Positions 1 to 14,400 of a stretch of DNA of 64,000 nt are shown in pieces. The notes below the pieces were generated by a model. The model had not been told where the DNA came from and searched no databases. It saw only the letters and a list, made by a program, of their open reading frames with translations. The stretch comes from Antedon mediterranea (taxonomy: Eukaryota > Echinodermata > Crinoidea > Comatulida > Antedonidae). Every line of letters begins with the position of its first letter. The stretch's first letter is position 1. Location of the stretch: assembly GCF_964355755.1 (NCBI RefSeq), contig NC_092673.1, positions 7,879,001-7,943,000 of the forward strand, given 5' to 3'. The translations under genes and the position numbers were made by a program.

Positions 1-2958
1 ATTTATTACTGAACAGAATATAATTCTTTAGAACATATTCATTTTAAAATTTAAAAATTAAACAACAAATTAATTGGTGTATGTGTCGTCACAAGGTAGA
101 CTGCTTTAAAAGCAACTTTGATTCTCTCACAAAGTATACAAGAAAGAATTTAAAATGTTATAAACAAATCTGGATGTGTAAACTGCCACTAAAGCTTTGT
201 CTACATTATCAAACTTGATGTGACAAAAAATGTGATGTGCCCATATATGGACATGATGATGTCATATCTATTACTTTTCTTCATTTTATTTCTAAGTGAA
301 TAACTTGATTAAAACTATATAAAATAGCCTGTATATTAAGTCCGATGTTTTAATCTTAATTGTTTCTGGTGGATGTATCTAAAATACTGTACTAAAATAT
401 GAATACAATTTGGAAACTGTTACGGTATATAGTCCTATACTCCGATCCTATAGCCACATATTTTTATTTTGAAAAGACCCACAATAAACATATAATTATA
501 CAGTAATTAGCAGGCAATCAAATTTCACATTTATTTCCTCATATACAACTATATTACAGCTGCTGTTATATTTACAAGTTTCACATAAATTTTAAAACTA
601 TAGCAAGACAGAATAACAAAAACGGAAGAACGTTCAATTTGACATGTTCGAAAGGTCATGGAAAACAATAATGTTGCCATATGATATTAAACAAAAAGCA
701 CTGTTTCTCCATATCCCCATCCAGTTCTAATGCATGTATTGTAATCACAGACAAAAATGGTCATTAATTGGAGGTATTCTTCCAATATTTATATATATTA
801 TATACAATAATTACTTTAGTACCAATGTTACGCATTTCTATTCAACCTAAATAGGTTAAGTTATAACGAAACGAATCTTAAATAAAGAAATGAAAATGTA
901 ATATATTACAAGTATTATGTGGAAGAAATCACGTGCATATATGCCTAGTATGTAAAATGGGTTGTGTATTATTTTATAAGATAATGAAATAATAACTGGG
1001 TAAAGAAAATAAAACTTCCGAAATCAAGAAAACATTTGATTTTATAACCAAAATCAACCAAACTAATATTTTATAAATCAGTTCCTAAACACCCTTTAAT
1101 AATCAATGTACAGTAATTTTAAAGTAAAGATAGTAAATAAAAACAAATTAAATCTTATTGAGCCTGCTTAATATAGTATACTAATGAGACACAACGCAAA
1201 TAAGACATGGACGTGTATTGGACGGACATTGCGCATCAGATCGAGAGCTCATCAGGACACTGCCGGCCTAACACATTAACTCAGAACTAACCTTTATTTT
1301 TGCTTGCCATAGTTAAAGTAAGCCCATTGAAATTGAAACGCCACTCAACTGAATGAACTTAAACAATGTAAATAAATATCGAAATAAAAACACTTACTAA
1401 AATATAATAGACCCAATAGATTTTCACTTTTATAATAATGATAGCATTGTAGATATAAGTTTATTTTCAAGACTTTCGGCATCTGACCTTTCAACCTATC
1501 AAATATTTTATACATCAACATAAATACATTCTAAATCGTATGCATATCATTTACACACAAATTTCAAATCTCTAAAAGTCTCTTACTAGCACACACAATT
1601 CGGAAGTAAATAATTATATTACTTAAAACATACAACTGTATATAAAGGAGATACAATTGTACATGGATTCTTCAGTATCAGTGAGGACAAGCAAAAATAT
1701 TCATAATCAGAATAAATATGTCCATCTTTGGTGGCTTTACTAGATAAAGGCATCTAACTTTGCAACTATGTTGCCGTTGTACAACTTACTACATCAGTCA
1801 TTCAAAAATCTACCTTGGTTTTCGACACTTTGCATGTTTTCTAATAGTACAATTATTTAGGCATTTTGTATCGCTAACCATATTTGGGATAATATCCAAG
1901 GACACTTTAAGGAAGAGATTTCTAAAAAACCTCTGCAACATTTTCCTAATGGCATATTTATTTAACAGCACACTAAGCTCTTACGTATCTGTATTTATTA
2001 TAATCCAATGTTGAAGTAGACTACAGTTAACGGCTATACAATTCTAATTGATATGTATAATCCATGTGAACGTTCCCAAAGTATCTGTACACATTTTGAT
2101 TTGATCTAGCAATTGCAGTTAGAGAACATGCATCAACCACATTGCATTTGGCCCTCGGACAGATTAAGAATTGAACCCAGCTTTCTATTTTGTGATTACA
2201 GTACTAACAAAACGTGCATGCTTGAGCCTTATAACAAACCAATCAGGACACGATTGACGCATGTTCTCTAGTAGCACATCAACCTAGCACTTAATTTATC
2301 TAAAAATCAAATTGCACACCCTACCAATAACTTCTTCAAACCTCTGGAATGTGTACATATTAGCACCTAATACTCCATACACTTCCTCAACCAAAGAGGT
2401 ATAAATCTCAATACATTCTCAATTTGTTTTGCAAAAATAAACATACATACAGAAAGCTTGACACCTCTTAATTTCAAGTACTCATATACATATATAATAT
2501 ATAATAGATTATTAAAACATTACAGTTTTACTGCACACTTTATACTGCACCTTTTAAAAGTGGAGAACAGATTGCATAATTGTAGCCTGGTTTTCATCAA
2601 TAGGCCTAGTATTTAACACCACTCATACGCACTTAAATTGGAATGACAACAGCCAAATGAGTCACTGTGAAGTAATCTCAATACATAATAATAAGCTGAA
2701 AATAAAGTGGTATAAATTTAAATGACGTAATTCAATTATCGTTACACACATTTTACTGCCATTGTCAGGGTGAACGCTTTATGAAAACCAGGCATCAAAT
2801 TCACAAAGCTCCAAGACATTTGGAAGAATATTTCATGCAAGCACCACACAAGAAGGAGACTGATCCCTGACATACTGTGGAGATGTTTCTATGCTATCAA
2901 TATTAATTCTTAAATATTATTTTGTTCATTTGTACAGGAAAGTATCTTTAAATTTATG
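1..2958 (-). other. CEP350 3' UTR and downstream sequence
   Basis: No coding sequence is visible below the CEP350 stop codon. Several minus-strand AATAAA words could be poly(A) signals (for example 1994-1999, 1957-1962 and 530-535), so the 3' UTR end is uncertain. The low end holds a partial copy of the palindromic MITE described elsewhere (191-275). The rest is AT-rich unique-looking sequence. Confidence 0.5.
191..275. repeat. palindromic MITE family A, partial copy
   Basis: Begins AAAGCTTTGTCTACATTATC and continues through TGTGATGTGCCCATATATGG, the family's left half. The right terminal repeat is missing, so this copy is truncated in the CEP350 3' region. Confidence 0.7.
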
Positions 2959-5495
2959 TCATGAATTTTGTTCTCTTAATTTTCTTTTATCATTTATATG
3001 AGTCAATACCATGGCAGTTTCTGTTAGAAGAGACTCCATGATGCCATCTGCCAGCTGCATCTTGACCGTAACCTCATCATCGTCATAGTTCACCCATTCT
3101 GGTTCTTCTTCCCTCAATTCCTGGATTAAAATCTCATCAACATGATCCTTTTTCTTTTTACTATATTTCAATGAAAATCCATCTGTTTTCTTTTTCTTTT
3201 CAAGACCTAATAAAAGTTTAACATGACCATTTATCATATCGTTTAACTCCTCATTCTGATTAGATCCCTTTCCTACATTGTACTTTCTTGGTCGCCTCTT
3301 TTGTTTGATCCATGGTGGATGTGTTACTGACATTTGCTCAGACAGAACATCTTTGTAAACTTCATTCGACAAATCAAATAGTAACGTTTTGTAAGATTTC
3401 TTGCTAACACTTTCGATATCACTGTCTTTTGTGTCATCTCCCAATATTGATGCTGAAGGAACGACATCGTCAAGAGATTCTTCAAGAGCTTTTTTATGAA
3501 TAAGTTCATTTACACTTTTTGACACAATTGTGCTAACATCTTCTTTGTTATGTGGTACAGCAAAGAACAGTTCTTCTGTAATCTTTTGAATCTCTTTCAG
3601 TTTACTCAGTTCAATGGTAGAACTAGTCTCTTGTTTTTTCTGATCATCTTTGTTACGCTTAGGCACTTCAACCAGTGATTTTGTTTTTGGCATTGAACTA
3701 AAGTCATCATCAAACCACTCTTGCTCACCAAATATGTCTTTATCCATTAGATGCTGATCCAATAGTTGCATTTGCTCCATTCGATCACTAATGTCAGGAC
3801 TGCTACTACGAGAATCATCAATCTTTGGGGAATCTGGAGGCGCAAAGACATCATGGTCTACATCTTTTGGATCTGATGTAAGAGACTTTGTTGGTGACAA
3901 CGGTGGAAGTGAATATATACTATTTATTGCATCATTATCATTAGTTGGTTCTTTCTTTTCAGTATGGATTTCTTCAGGTATATCTGATTTTACTTTTTCA
4001 AATTCATCATTGTTGGTTTGTATTGTTCTCTGATTATTAAAGTCTTTCTCTAGAAACTCACCTACACTAACATCAATCACCTTTGCACCTTCTATATCTT
4101 CATCAATATCATCTTTTCTTTCAGAATGCAAAGCAATGGATTGTTCAACTATTTTACTATCTCTTTTCTTTCGTATAGCAATCATCATTCCTATTGCATC
4201 TCCAACAATATTCTGCATCATTGTTTCTGATTTTTTATCAGCTGTTTTCTCAAATTCTATTTCAATCTCTCTATCAAATTCTTCTTTAGCCTCAGAAAAC
4301 TCATCTACATCAGGAATTTCATGTTCATCATCTTCATACTTCAACACATCTGCAATTCGATCTTTTGAAATGTCTACCAGACTCCTTGTGAAGTTATCAG
4401 TAATCTTTTCTACAACAGCTTCCATACCAACTGTTACAAGACCAACCTCATCTTTCGGTATGTCTTCAATGTTTCTTGGTGTATCATCTAATTTGAACAC
4501 CTCCTTATTTTTTGGACTAAAAATATCATCACTTGATTTTTCATCATCATCTTCAAAATTAAATGATTCAACTGCAGATGCAGCAGACCTGATAATCATG
4601 TCTAAAGCAGCATCATCTGTAATTGGACCAGAGAACTCCTCTGCCATTGAATTTTCATCTTCTATGTTTTCTTGAAGACTGTCCAACCTGGAATTTGACT
4701 CTGATGTATCTGTTCGACTTAACTCTGCTTCTTCTAATATTCCAGAATCTGTTTGTGGTTTTGGAGTGGGCACATCGACAAGTGGAGTTGTGACTTTATT
4801 TTGTGGTTGATCTTCTGTTACTGTGTGTTCACTTGCTGCACTCTGCAGCTCTTCAGCGATGCTTATTTCAGATTCTGACCCCGACAACTGCCTTCTAGGA
4901 CTTGTTTTTGGTTGATCAGAAGCTTCAGTGTTTAACACCTTTGGTTGGTCATCTTTTGGACTAACAATAATCTCTGTTGGGACCTCTGGTTCCTCATCCG
5001 CGACATCACTGCTGAAGCTCAAGTGTTCACTAATGTCTTCTTCTGTTGCTGCAGCCTTGCTTTCAGACTCAAATTCTTCACTGTAATGACTTTTATAAGA
5101 TACCACACCTTTAGATGAGTTTGCTGACAAAATTCTATGCAGTTCTGACACTGCAGAATTATTTGAATTTTGTCCTTCATTCTCTGATAAATTGTCATCT
5201 TTGATGCTGTCTTCCCTAGCTGGTGATTTCTGAATTGGCATATTCTCTTTTACACCACCAGTTGAAATGACAACAGCATAAGACCCCTGAGAAGAAATTG
5301 CTTCAGAGATGTTTTCTTCGATTTCTTCACCATCTTCTTCATTAAAAGTATTGTCTTTAACAGTTTTAGTTTCTGTTTTTAACAAGTCTGTCACTTTCTC
5401 ATTTGCTTTATTGTCTTGTCGGCTTGATGGAGATTCTTCTGTTTTGATAATGAGATCATCATGCTTTGGACTTGGAGTAAACGTCAAACCAAATC
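2959..5495 (-). CDS. CEP350: CEP350 last coding exon (acidic region and conserved C terminus)
   Basis: A single 2537-nt exon ending in TGA at 2959-2961, residues about 2186-3030. The first 500 residues are acidic, serine-rich and low in complexity. The end is strongly conserved: GEQEWFDDDF, FFAVPHNKEDV, DIESVSKKSYKTLLFDLSNE, PPWIKQKRRPRKYNVG, KKKDHVDEILIQELREEEPE and WVNYDDDEVTVKMQLADGIM. In vertebrate CEP350 a CAP-Gly domain lies several hundred residues before this end; no CAP-Gly-like glycine-rich sequence is present in this uninterrupted frame. The open plus-strand frame at 4136-4675 is an antisense shadow. Confidence 0.94.
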
Positions 5496-8400
5496 CTGAA
5501 ACACAACGAGATAAAAATAATAGTAATAATACTCATCATATCGATTAATTTAATACAAACAAATATATACATATATATATATTTAGAAATTCAAAATTGG
5601 TAATAATTAATAAAAAACTGTACCTCTATAAGATGCTGTAGATGATGGAGTAGCTGATGGGTTTGGACTGTGGTCTTCATCAAGACTTGAATGGCTACTT
5701 TCCGACTCTCTAGCCTGCCTGGTTGGTGTAGTGTCAAGAGTTATACTACTCTCGGACTTTGTACGCTGTCTTGTCAGGCCAGGAACAGTACGATCTTTAC
5801 CTTGGCCTGGTTGCTTGATCTGAGGCTTGACGGCTCCTTTTGCCAGCTCAGCATCTGCGTTTAATTCCCTCTTGGTTTTCTCAATGAATTTTTCATAGGC
5901 CTATAAAATAGTATAAAAAATTAGCCAATTATGGGAGTGGTAAGACTGCATGTAAGACACTGCAAGGTTTGTAACCTCTGACCCCTATATAGCCAATGCT
6001 CTAGACAAAATGATTTAATTCCCACCTTATTAGGTTGACTTACCTCTAATTGTTTTCGTAAACTAGCCTCTTGAACTTTCAATTTTTCACGGTATTTCCG
6101 CTTTTGCTGCTTGCGGAGTCGTTCAGCCTCAGATTTACGACGTTTTAGCTGGTCATTCAGTGCTCTAAGTCTTCCTTCAACATCACTCTGATCAGATGCA
6201 GTTTCTAAGTAAAAGAGTAAAAAAAGAAGAAGTTAGATTTAGCTTTTTTTTTTGTATCTCCATTGAGATCCAGCCACTGATACCCACAGCATTGTAATTT
6301 TTTCAGTAATTTGTCTTTTGTTCCGCCGTACCACGGCAAGAATGTTAAAGAGTCGCTATCCAATCGAGTTTGACCAATACCAATTAATGGTTAGGACATC
6401 TGCATATCAAGCAGGCGATCCGAGTTCGAGTCTCGGTTGGGGCGACTTTTTCTCATTCTCACAGATTTCCTCATCTTTATCGATTCAAATTAATTAATTA
6501 AATTTCAGTCACCGGGCGGTTTAGAATTAATGTTCATTACCTGATGTGTATATTTATATATATATATAATGGGTGACGATCATAAAAAACAGTGCTAATT
6601 GTTCTTTAGATTTCCAAAATTTGTCAGTATGAAACTTAGATTGAGATAACTTTACAAAATTTTTTTTTTCAATGAAAACACACATAATGCATTATAATCA
6701 TGGGTATAAATTTAAAATTTACCTGACATTGTCTGTGAGAACGACCTTTCTGATTCAGACCCACTTTCAGACTCTCTTCGTTTCCAAGGTGCCATTGGTG
6801 ACCTTAGAGATTCAAGCGACATTAATGAACCAATTGGAGATTTGATGACACCCTTCCTGGTGCTTGTGGATTTTGGGGTAATGGAAGTATCAGCTGTGTC
6901 AAATTGATCCTGACTATAATCTGCCATGGAACTACGAGAGAGGACATCGTCTATTTCACTTGGTATCGAACTGATATAAAAAGAAAATTATTACTATTAT
7001 AACACTCAATAAATATATTCAACTGAAATTTACAAATCTAATACAGTTGTCTTTCTAAGATAAAAAGCATACAAATGCAGAATGTTTATGAGTTGAATCG
7101 GGAGAATATTTCATGAGTTTCAAGATTTACGAGGAGCTAAACAGAACAGTTAATTTTTCCAAATAATGAAATATTTACCATTCAATGAATACACAATATT
7201 TATTATTTGTTTCTAAAGTAAACTTTTATTCAATTAATCGACTGCTTTCATCTTAAATCAATATCAAAGGCTAGGCTAATCTTTTATGTTGAGTAAACAA
7301 CTGCAAATACTACAGGTTGATTTTCAATCACAAATCCGTCAACAAATTCGCCAGGCAGAAAATTCTCAAAGTGTTTACAAAAGCTGAATGTTGATTGTAG
7401 GTGAAATTACACTTAGCATTTCACTTAAGTGTGAATGTAGAAGCTATAAAATAATCATCAATTACTCTTTCTTACCTATGTTTACTTGTGCCATGATCAG
7501 TCATACCTTCTTCTGCTATACTGCTTGCCATGCTAATTTCCTCAGCAATAGAAGTCTCACCAGCCTTTTCTTCTTCTACCATCTCACCAATGGTTGTGTC
7601 ACTCTCATGAGATATACTACGTGTAAGCCTAGGTTTAGGAGGTGTCTTCTCTTTCTTGGTTTCGCCATCCTCCAGAAGATTGAGTGCTTGCTTCTCTATC
7701 CTAACAACCTTTGCTTCCTCTTCATCAAGCTTTTGCTTCCATGCTAAGAGTTCCTCTGCAGTCTTTCTTCTTCTGTTCAACTTTTGCTGTCTTTTCATCA
7801 AATGTCTATACAAAAGGATCAAAAGTTGTAAGTAAAAGCTAATGAATAGTACAGTGTGATGAATATTTTTAAAAGTATAAACCTATACTATTGTTTTTGT
7901 TAAAGATGTTGTAGTAGTGAAGGTAGAATTTACATTATACACATGTATATTATCTATTATTCAAATAATGAATAAATAATAAAATTGGTAGAAATCCAAT
8001 GTTTTATGAAGAAGAAAGGAAAAATAAATAACCAAATATCAATTTAGTAAACATTGAAGCTAAATTATATTGTTTTTATGATATGTTGAGCTTTCAAAAA
8101 CTTACCTTGAATTTAATGGAGCTTGCATCAACTTCAGTTTCTGTAAAACTTTAGCCTGTTTGTGTGCTGCCATCTCTCTATCTTCATTCTCTCCCCCAGG
8201 ACTAGAGAGTCTGGTAGAGTCCAACCCAACTGACGAATCAATGGTTAGATTACTTGGATCTTCATCAAGAGCCAGTCCATCATTTGATGACATCTCTGAC
8301 ATGGAACTAATTGAAATATCACCCATGCGACCTTTAAACTCTTTGGTTGATTGACGTATCCGTAAAATTTCCTGCTGTTGGTAAATAAGAAGCTGTCTGT

Positions 8401-11400
8401 CTTTTTGTGCCAGCTCTTGAGCTTTTTGCAAACGTTTGATCTCCATTAGTTCAGTCTGAAGACGGGCGCTGAGTGATCGCTGTTTCTTTTTTACGGCAGT
8501 GACTCCTTCCTCATTCTGGTTCTCAACATGTTTTTTCCTCTGATGCTCAAGCCATGCCATTTCTGCACGTGTCTTTTCTTTGATGGCTTTCTCTCGTAAT
8601 CTTAGAAGATCCAACTGCTGTTGGGATCGGAGTTCCTCATCTTTTAGTTGTTGACTAAGAAGCTTTGATGATAGTTTGTTAAGACTTTCTCTGTCAGGAG
8701 ATTGCTTGGTTGTTGTTGGACTCTAAAAAATGATATAATGTATTTCATGTTTTCTTTATTTTAATACAAGGTAAGTTATTTGCCGAGTGTTAAGAAAGTG
8801 GAAATGTAATATGTAGCCATAACATCGGCAAGGATTCGAGGTCCAGTGTACACATCTAGATCATGTGCACTTCAAAGAACCTAGTACATCTTTCGAGACG
8901 GGTAGGGGGAGTTACCTCAGTGTACTACTACACACACTGATCCCTTTGGGAGACCAGTCTTTGCCTGAAGAGGTTACCCAGTATAAAGAAATAATAAATA
9001 CATGTAAAAAATTTCTTTTAATATTATATGTAGTAAACTCACCTTTCTTTTCTCACCAGATGCAGCAACTTCCTTTTCTGATTTGATTGGTGTGACTTCT
9101 TCTATTGAGTTATCAGAGTGATCTTCTTCCAGCATATCAACCTCGCTAATTGTTTGATCAAAATCCTCAGAGTAACTCTCTGGTACTTCTTCTGCTATAG
9201 TTTTGCTTTCACCGGAAACATGTGCATTTACCCCAGATTCCGTAGCTATTGATGATGTCGCACTCTTTACTGTTGGTAGATCCTCAGAGATGGCATCTGA
9301 AGAGTTTGATTTAGCAGTATCGCTTGCTGTGCTTCCAAGGTGGCTTGAGATGCTAGATATTGAAGCTGATGTTTTTGAAGGACTTGGGCTGGTGGTTGAA
9401 TCCCTGCAGTAAAAATAAAAGGAATGCAACAGTTTAACAAATGATTGTCACTGTACAAAAACTAAATACTTGAAATCTAATGACTGTAGTTATTACTAAA
9501 ATCAAATTTTTTAATTTTACAGTCTTTGATTCATAAAATATACAATCAAAAGGTAAACTTATGTAACTATAAAAACTATTTTATTTCTTTATTTCATAGC
9601 ATACCACAGTGAGCAACTAACCAATTACAGGATAGATAAACTGTTTTATAATTTATCATGTTTATAAACTAAGTCTCATTTAAGTTAGGCAGTGGAGTTG
9701 AAAGAGTTACAACCCTAACAGGATTGAACGCTAAAACTTGGGATTGAAAGCAAGCAAATTAACCACCAAGCTACAGCTCCACTTCAAACAACAGGAAATT
9801 TATTAACTTCATTTATATACATTACCTGCTTTTGTGAATATCTTTCCCAGTAAAATCTTCACTGTAATCTGAACTCGCTTTATGTTTGCTTGATTCACTT
9901 GTTGAACTAAATGTTAAAATAAAAGATTTTCAAATAGTTTTTGTGGCAAACAGTAGGTAAATTTATTTATTGTCGTGTCTAAATCCACCAAAAGTTATTT
10001 TATGCCTTGGCTTATTAGCTAAGGCAATTAAGAAATTCTAAAAAGAATAGAAATAAATAAATTTACCTAGAAACAGGTTTAGATTCTCTGAAAGTAGACT
10101 TGATTTGATTTAACCACATTTCCTGCTGTGTACGTTGTTGCTCCATTGCAGCTGTGACTGCAGCTGCAGCCGCAGCTGAAGCTGTCTGTGTTGCCATCTG
10201 TCCCATATCGTAGTCACGACGTTGGGTATTTTGATCAAGAGTTGATTGTTGTGCCTGTAATTTAAACAAAAATGTTAATCAAATTAAGATAACTCAAATT
10301 TAAAAGCATCATCATAAAAAAGATTCAAATTTAGATTCAACAAACCTTATTATCTTCAAGAAGGAAATTCCTTTGTTCATGGTAGTAATCAAATTGAAAC
10401 ATTTGTAGACAAATAAAATGATTTATAGTACTGTAGTATTGTAATCTTGTTTAACAAATACACAAGAATATACAAATTGACTGTTGCCATACTACTCTGA
10501 AGTAAGAAATATGGCATACACAGTAACATTTCAATTATTATGAGTTGCTTACTTGAGCCAGCTGCTTAGCAGCTTCAGCAGTGGCTTTGGCCACTTCTGC
10601 CTGTGACTCCAGCACCTTTGAATCTGTTGCATCTTTCTTTGTCTGAGCTAGTGTTTTTTCAGCAGTCAATGTTGCATCTCTTGCCTGTTGCTTAAGCTGC
10701 TGTAACTGACGATGTGCATCATCAACTTCTTGACGTGCTTTTGATGAAAGAATCTGAAGTTCTCTTTCGTGCCCTTGCTGCCGTGTTTTCAAGATTTGAG
10801 CGATGGAGACAGACTCTTGCTGTGCAAGGGAAACGGCTCTCGTTTTCTCTAGCTCTGTTAATTGTCGATACGATTCTTCAACCGTATCTAAACGATTTAA
10901 TTCAGCTGCCATCTTGATTTCAAGAGCTGATGGAGAGAAGTAACGCTGGCTTGGAAGGAAAGCAGATGGGTATCGTCTATCAAACTGCTGGATAAATGAT
11001 AAAATATAACAATTAATATCATGCGTAGAAACAAAATGAATTAGCTTGATTTTAGCATAAGTAAAATAAAGTATTGTAGTAGTTACTTCAACCTGATGTA
11101 AAATATTTTAACATGTGAGAATGCTTATATGCAAGAATCCATTGGTAGGAATAGAACCCACTGTTTCAACTAGCAGCAACAGCACTATGAAATATCTGTA
11201 AACCATCCTTCCTGATAATATTTCTAGAGAAATTATCCTAACTTTCTTTGTGAATTTGTTTTGGGACAGCATTAATCTCTCCACTAAAGATTCATCATAC
11301 CTCATGCTCTCGTGGTCGACTATCATGACCTCTAGACTGGTAACCTATAGGTGATGACTGATCAATAACTGGTTGTGCGGTGTCTCTAGCCGACCCTCCA

Positions 11401-14400
11401 CCAATAAGTAAAGATTGTACTTGGTCAGACTTTGCCCTACTGGCTGCACTGGACAAACTCTTAGGTTGGTACACTTGGTCAACGGATTTAGAAGATTGTC
11501 CACTGGTAAGATGGTTGTCTATTGCTGCTTGCCCACGTGGTTGAGGGCGCTCCATAGCTGATCGGTCAATGTAATGATCAGATAGTTTAGAGAAGCTGCC
11601 TGCGGATGAGTGGGGCGATGAAGTCCGTGACAAAGTTGATGAAGGGCTTCTGTAAAGACAAAATTAAAATTAACCGGCTCAGCTACAGTGATTCAGTTCA
11701 CTTAGGTTGACCCTGGTCTCCCCAATTTCAGTTTTTTTTTGTTATGTATATACTCAAATAGACCAAATAAATAATAAATGAAATGAAATGAAATCATCTT
11801 ATTCCATACTGTAAATGTAAAGTTTGAGGTTTTACTAGCTTAAGATTTCCCACATTATTAAAGTTATAATCAATTCCATAAAAATAAATTAGAGTTTTAA
11901 CAGTTAAATAATTTTTGTTTTGATCACATATTTGGTCAAAGTGAATACCTATTATGCGACATTAAAATGGCTTATCCAACAACAAATTGTGAAAAATATT
12001 TCTTTAGTGGGGAGGCCAAAATATCTTATTATCATCTTGTGAATGAATTGGGAGGAATTCATGCAATTTTATTTGTTTATTTTCTTAGTCCATAGTAAAA
12101 ACTAAAACTGATGGCATTTGAATGTAAACAAGTTAAGGGGCCACAGTTGACAGAAAACAATTTTATTTATTTTTTTATATTTTGCTGTAATCTACCCTTT
12201 AGGCATATTTCTGTTAAATTGCAAGACATACCCTTTAGAAGACCTTGGACTGCCACGATATTCCTCATCACTATGATTACCACTCAGTGCCTTCTTGAGG
12301 CCTGATGATTGGATTGGACTACTGTAGGTGCTATTTGACACAGGCTGTGAAAATAAAGCAAAATAAAAACAATTTATATCGTATTAAAAAGCAAAAATTA
12401 TCAATATTTCATCACATACTGTTGAATTGAAGCTAGTGGTTAGGATTCTTGACATCAAATTTGTTAAAACACTAACAAAACAAAAAATGTTCATCTTATA
12501 TATTTTTGTGAAATACTAAATCAGTTCAATAGATAGGATGTTGGTCCTGGTGGCAAGAAAATGGCATTTTCCACAGACTATTTAGGTTTTCCTTATAGCA
12601 GTCAAATGTAAAAAAATGTAAATGTATTTATTTTGGTCCTCAAGCTTAACTGGAAACTGAGGAAACTTGGATTAGGCCCTTCACAGACCACGGCAGCCAG
12701 CAGTGCAGCGCCTACCAGGTCATATCAGTCCAGTTACTGAAAACATCTTACTCAACAATACCTTTTCTAGTGAAGGTCCAACACTGTGTGAACTGCCCAG
12801 CACATCACTGATTTGACTTGTGGTACTGCCACCAGGTGGTGAGGTCTGCAAGCGAGATTCTTTAGACATTGGTGAGCCTCGACTTCCAACATTCTCTTTC
12901 TTTTCAGATATAGAGCCTTGAGACAGGCTCTCGCTGGTGAAATCGTCTTCATAAACAGGTGATTTACTTGGCAACCATCGAAAATCATCTTCATGCTTTG
13001 GTGACTTACGTGATAGCCTTGTTGAATATTGTTCAGAAGAATCTTTAAAAAAATAGTATTATTGTTTTTTTTGGAACAAATACTTTAATTAAAATGGGCT
13101 AATTATTATTACTAGCTAACAAGAAGTGTACAGTATTTGTATGTATACAGACTAGGACTAACAAATATTGGTGTTGTTACACTAAAGTAGATCATTTTCA
13201 TCATACCTCATTTTATTAACAATTACAACAGTGGCCACACCTCATTATGGAACAGGTATGAACGACAAATAGCCATACATTTTCAAAAGTACATTAGAAA
13301 TAAAAAGGGTGAAAGAACTAAAACAGTGAAAATATGTGTAAACTGCTACTTTCAAATCCATCTAGTGGTAAAATGCACATTGAGCGTAAAATTGTACAAC
13401 TGTGTTTATATTATGATATGTTTACAATACCTTGAGTGAGTGACTTGAGACGACGTGTGTAAATGTCTATCACACTGTGTCCATCGTCAGAGATGTTGAG
13501 TGCGCTGTGTCCTAACGTGTGTGGTCTTGAAGTGTATGCATGAGACTGGCTATAAGATGGACTCTTCTTGTACAAATCAGATTTCTGTAAACAATTTGAT
13601 ATATATCATTAGTACATCATTGGTACATATAATAAGCTAAAATATGATACACAAACTTATTAAATAAAAGATGGATCAAATTGTATAATATTTTCTTACT
13701 GCCAATTTATTTTTTTCATCCTTTTCAACTTACTTTTGGATCTTGTTGATCATATCGGCTATAACGACTTTGCCAACTTTGATATTCTTTATGTGCTGAT
13801 GTCTTAGGAGTCTTCTCTTTCTTTTTCCCAGAGTACTGCAGATTATTTGAATGTGGAAGATCCTAAAAAACAGTGATTGGAATAGTACCTTGTCTACATG
13901 AATTGAAATATTTTATTTACACTGGACAACCTCTTCAGGGGGCCCACTTATGTGGCTGTGATGTATTAGTACACCGGGGTAACCCTCATCTCATCTCAAA
14001 AGATATACTAGGTTCATTAAAGCGCCCATGAGCTAGATGTGTACACTGGACCTTATATGGAGGTTTATAGTCCTTATCTGAGAAGACTCGTTCTACCACC
14101 AGAACCATGGAGTGAGTGAGCCTCGAACCCTTGCCGATGTTATGGCTACGTAATTACGGTTTCACTGTCTTAGCCGCTCGGCCACTCACTCACTAGCAGT
14201 ACTGCATCAATAGTACAGTATTAGAAAGAATCAGGATTATCCACTTTTCTCAAAAAGAATCTCACTCTGTGGTTTGCAAAAGTAATCTCGAAAAGAAGCA
14301 CATCTAAAAATTACACAAACCAACAGTGGGAGGTCTACTGGGCTTCTTTTCAAGATCGACTGTATTTGAATGTCAAGGAATAGAAATGTATGATTGTGTT

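Noticed and set aside
4136-4675. 179-codon open frame on the plus strand
   Set aside because: Antisense shadow of the acidic, serine-rich CEP350 last exon; serine/leucine-rich with no recognisable domain.
7388-7747. 119-codon plus-strand open frame
   Set aside because: Antisense to CEP350 exon 20, whose minus-strand reading is conserved.
12640-12721. Word GCAGTGCAGCGCCTA shared with 38540-38560 as a repeat family
   Set aside because: Both sites share it, but I could not extend the match enough to define an element.
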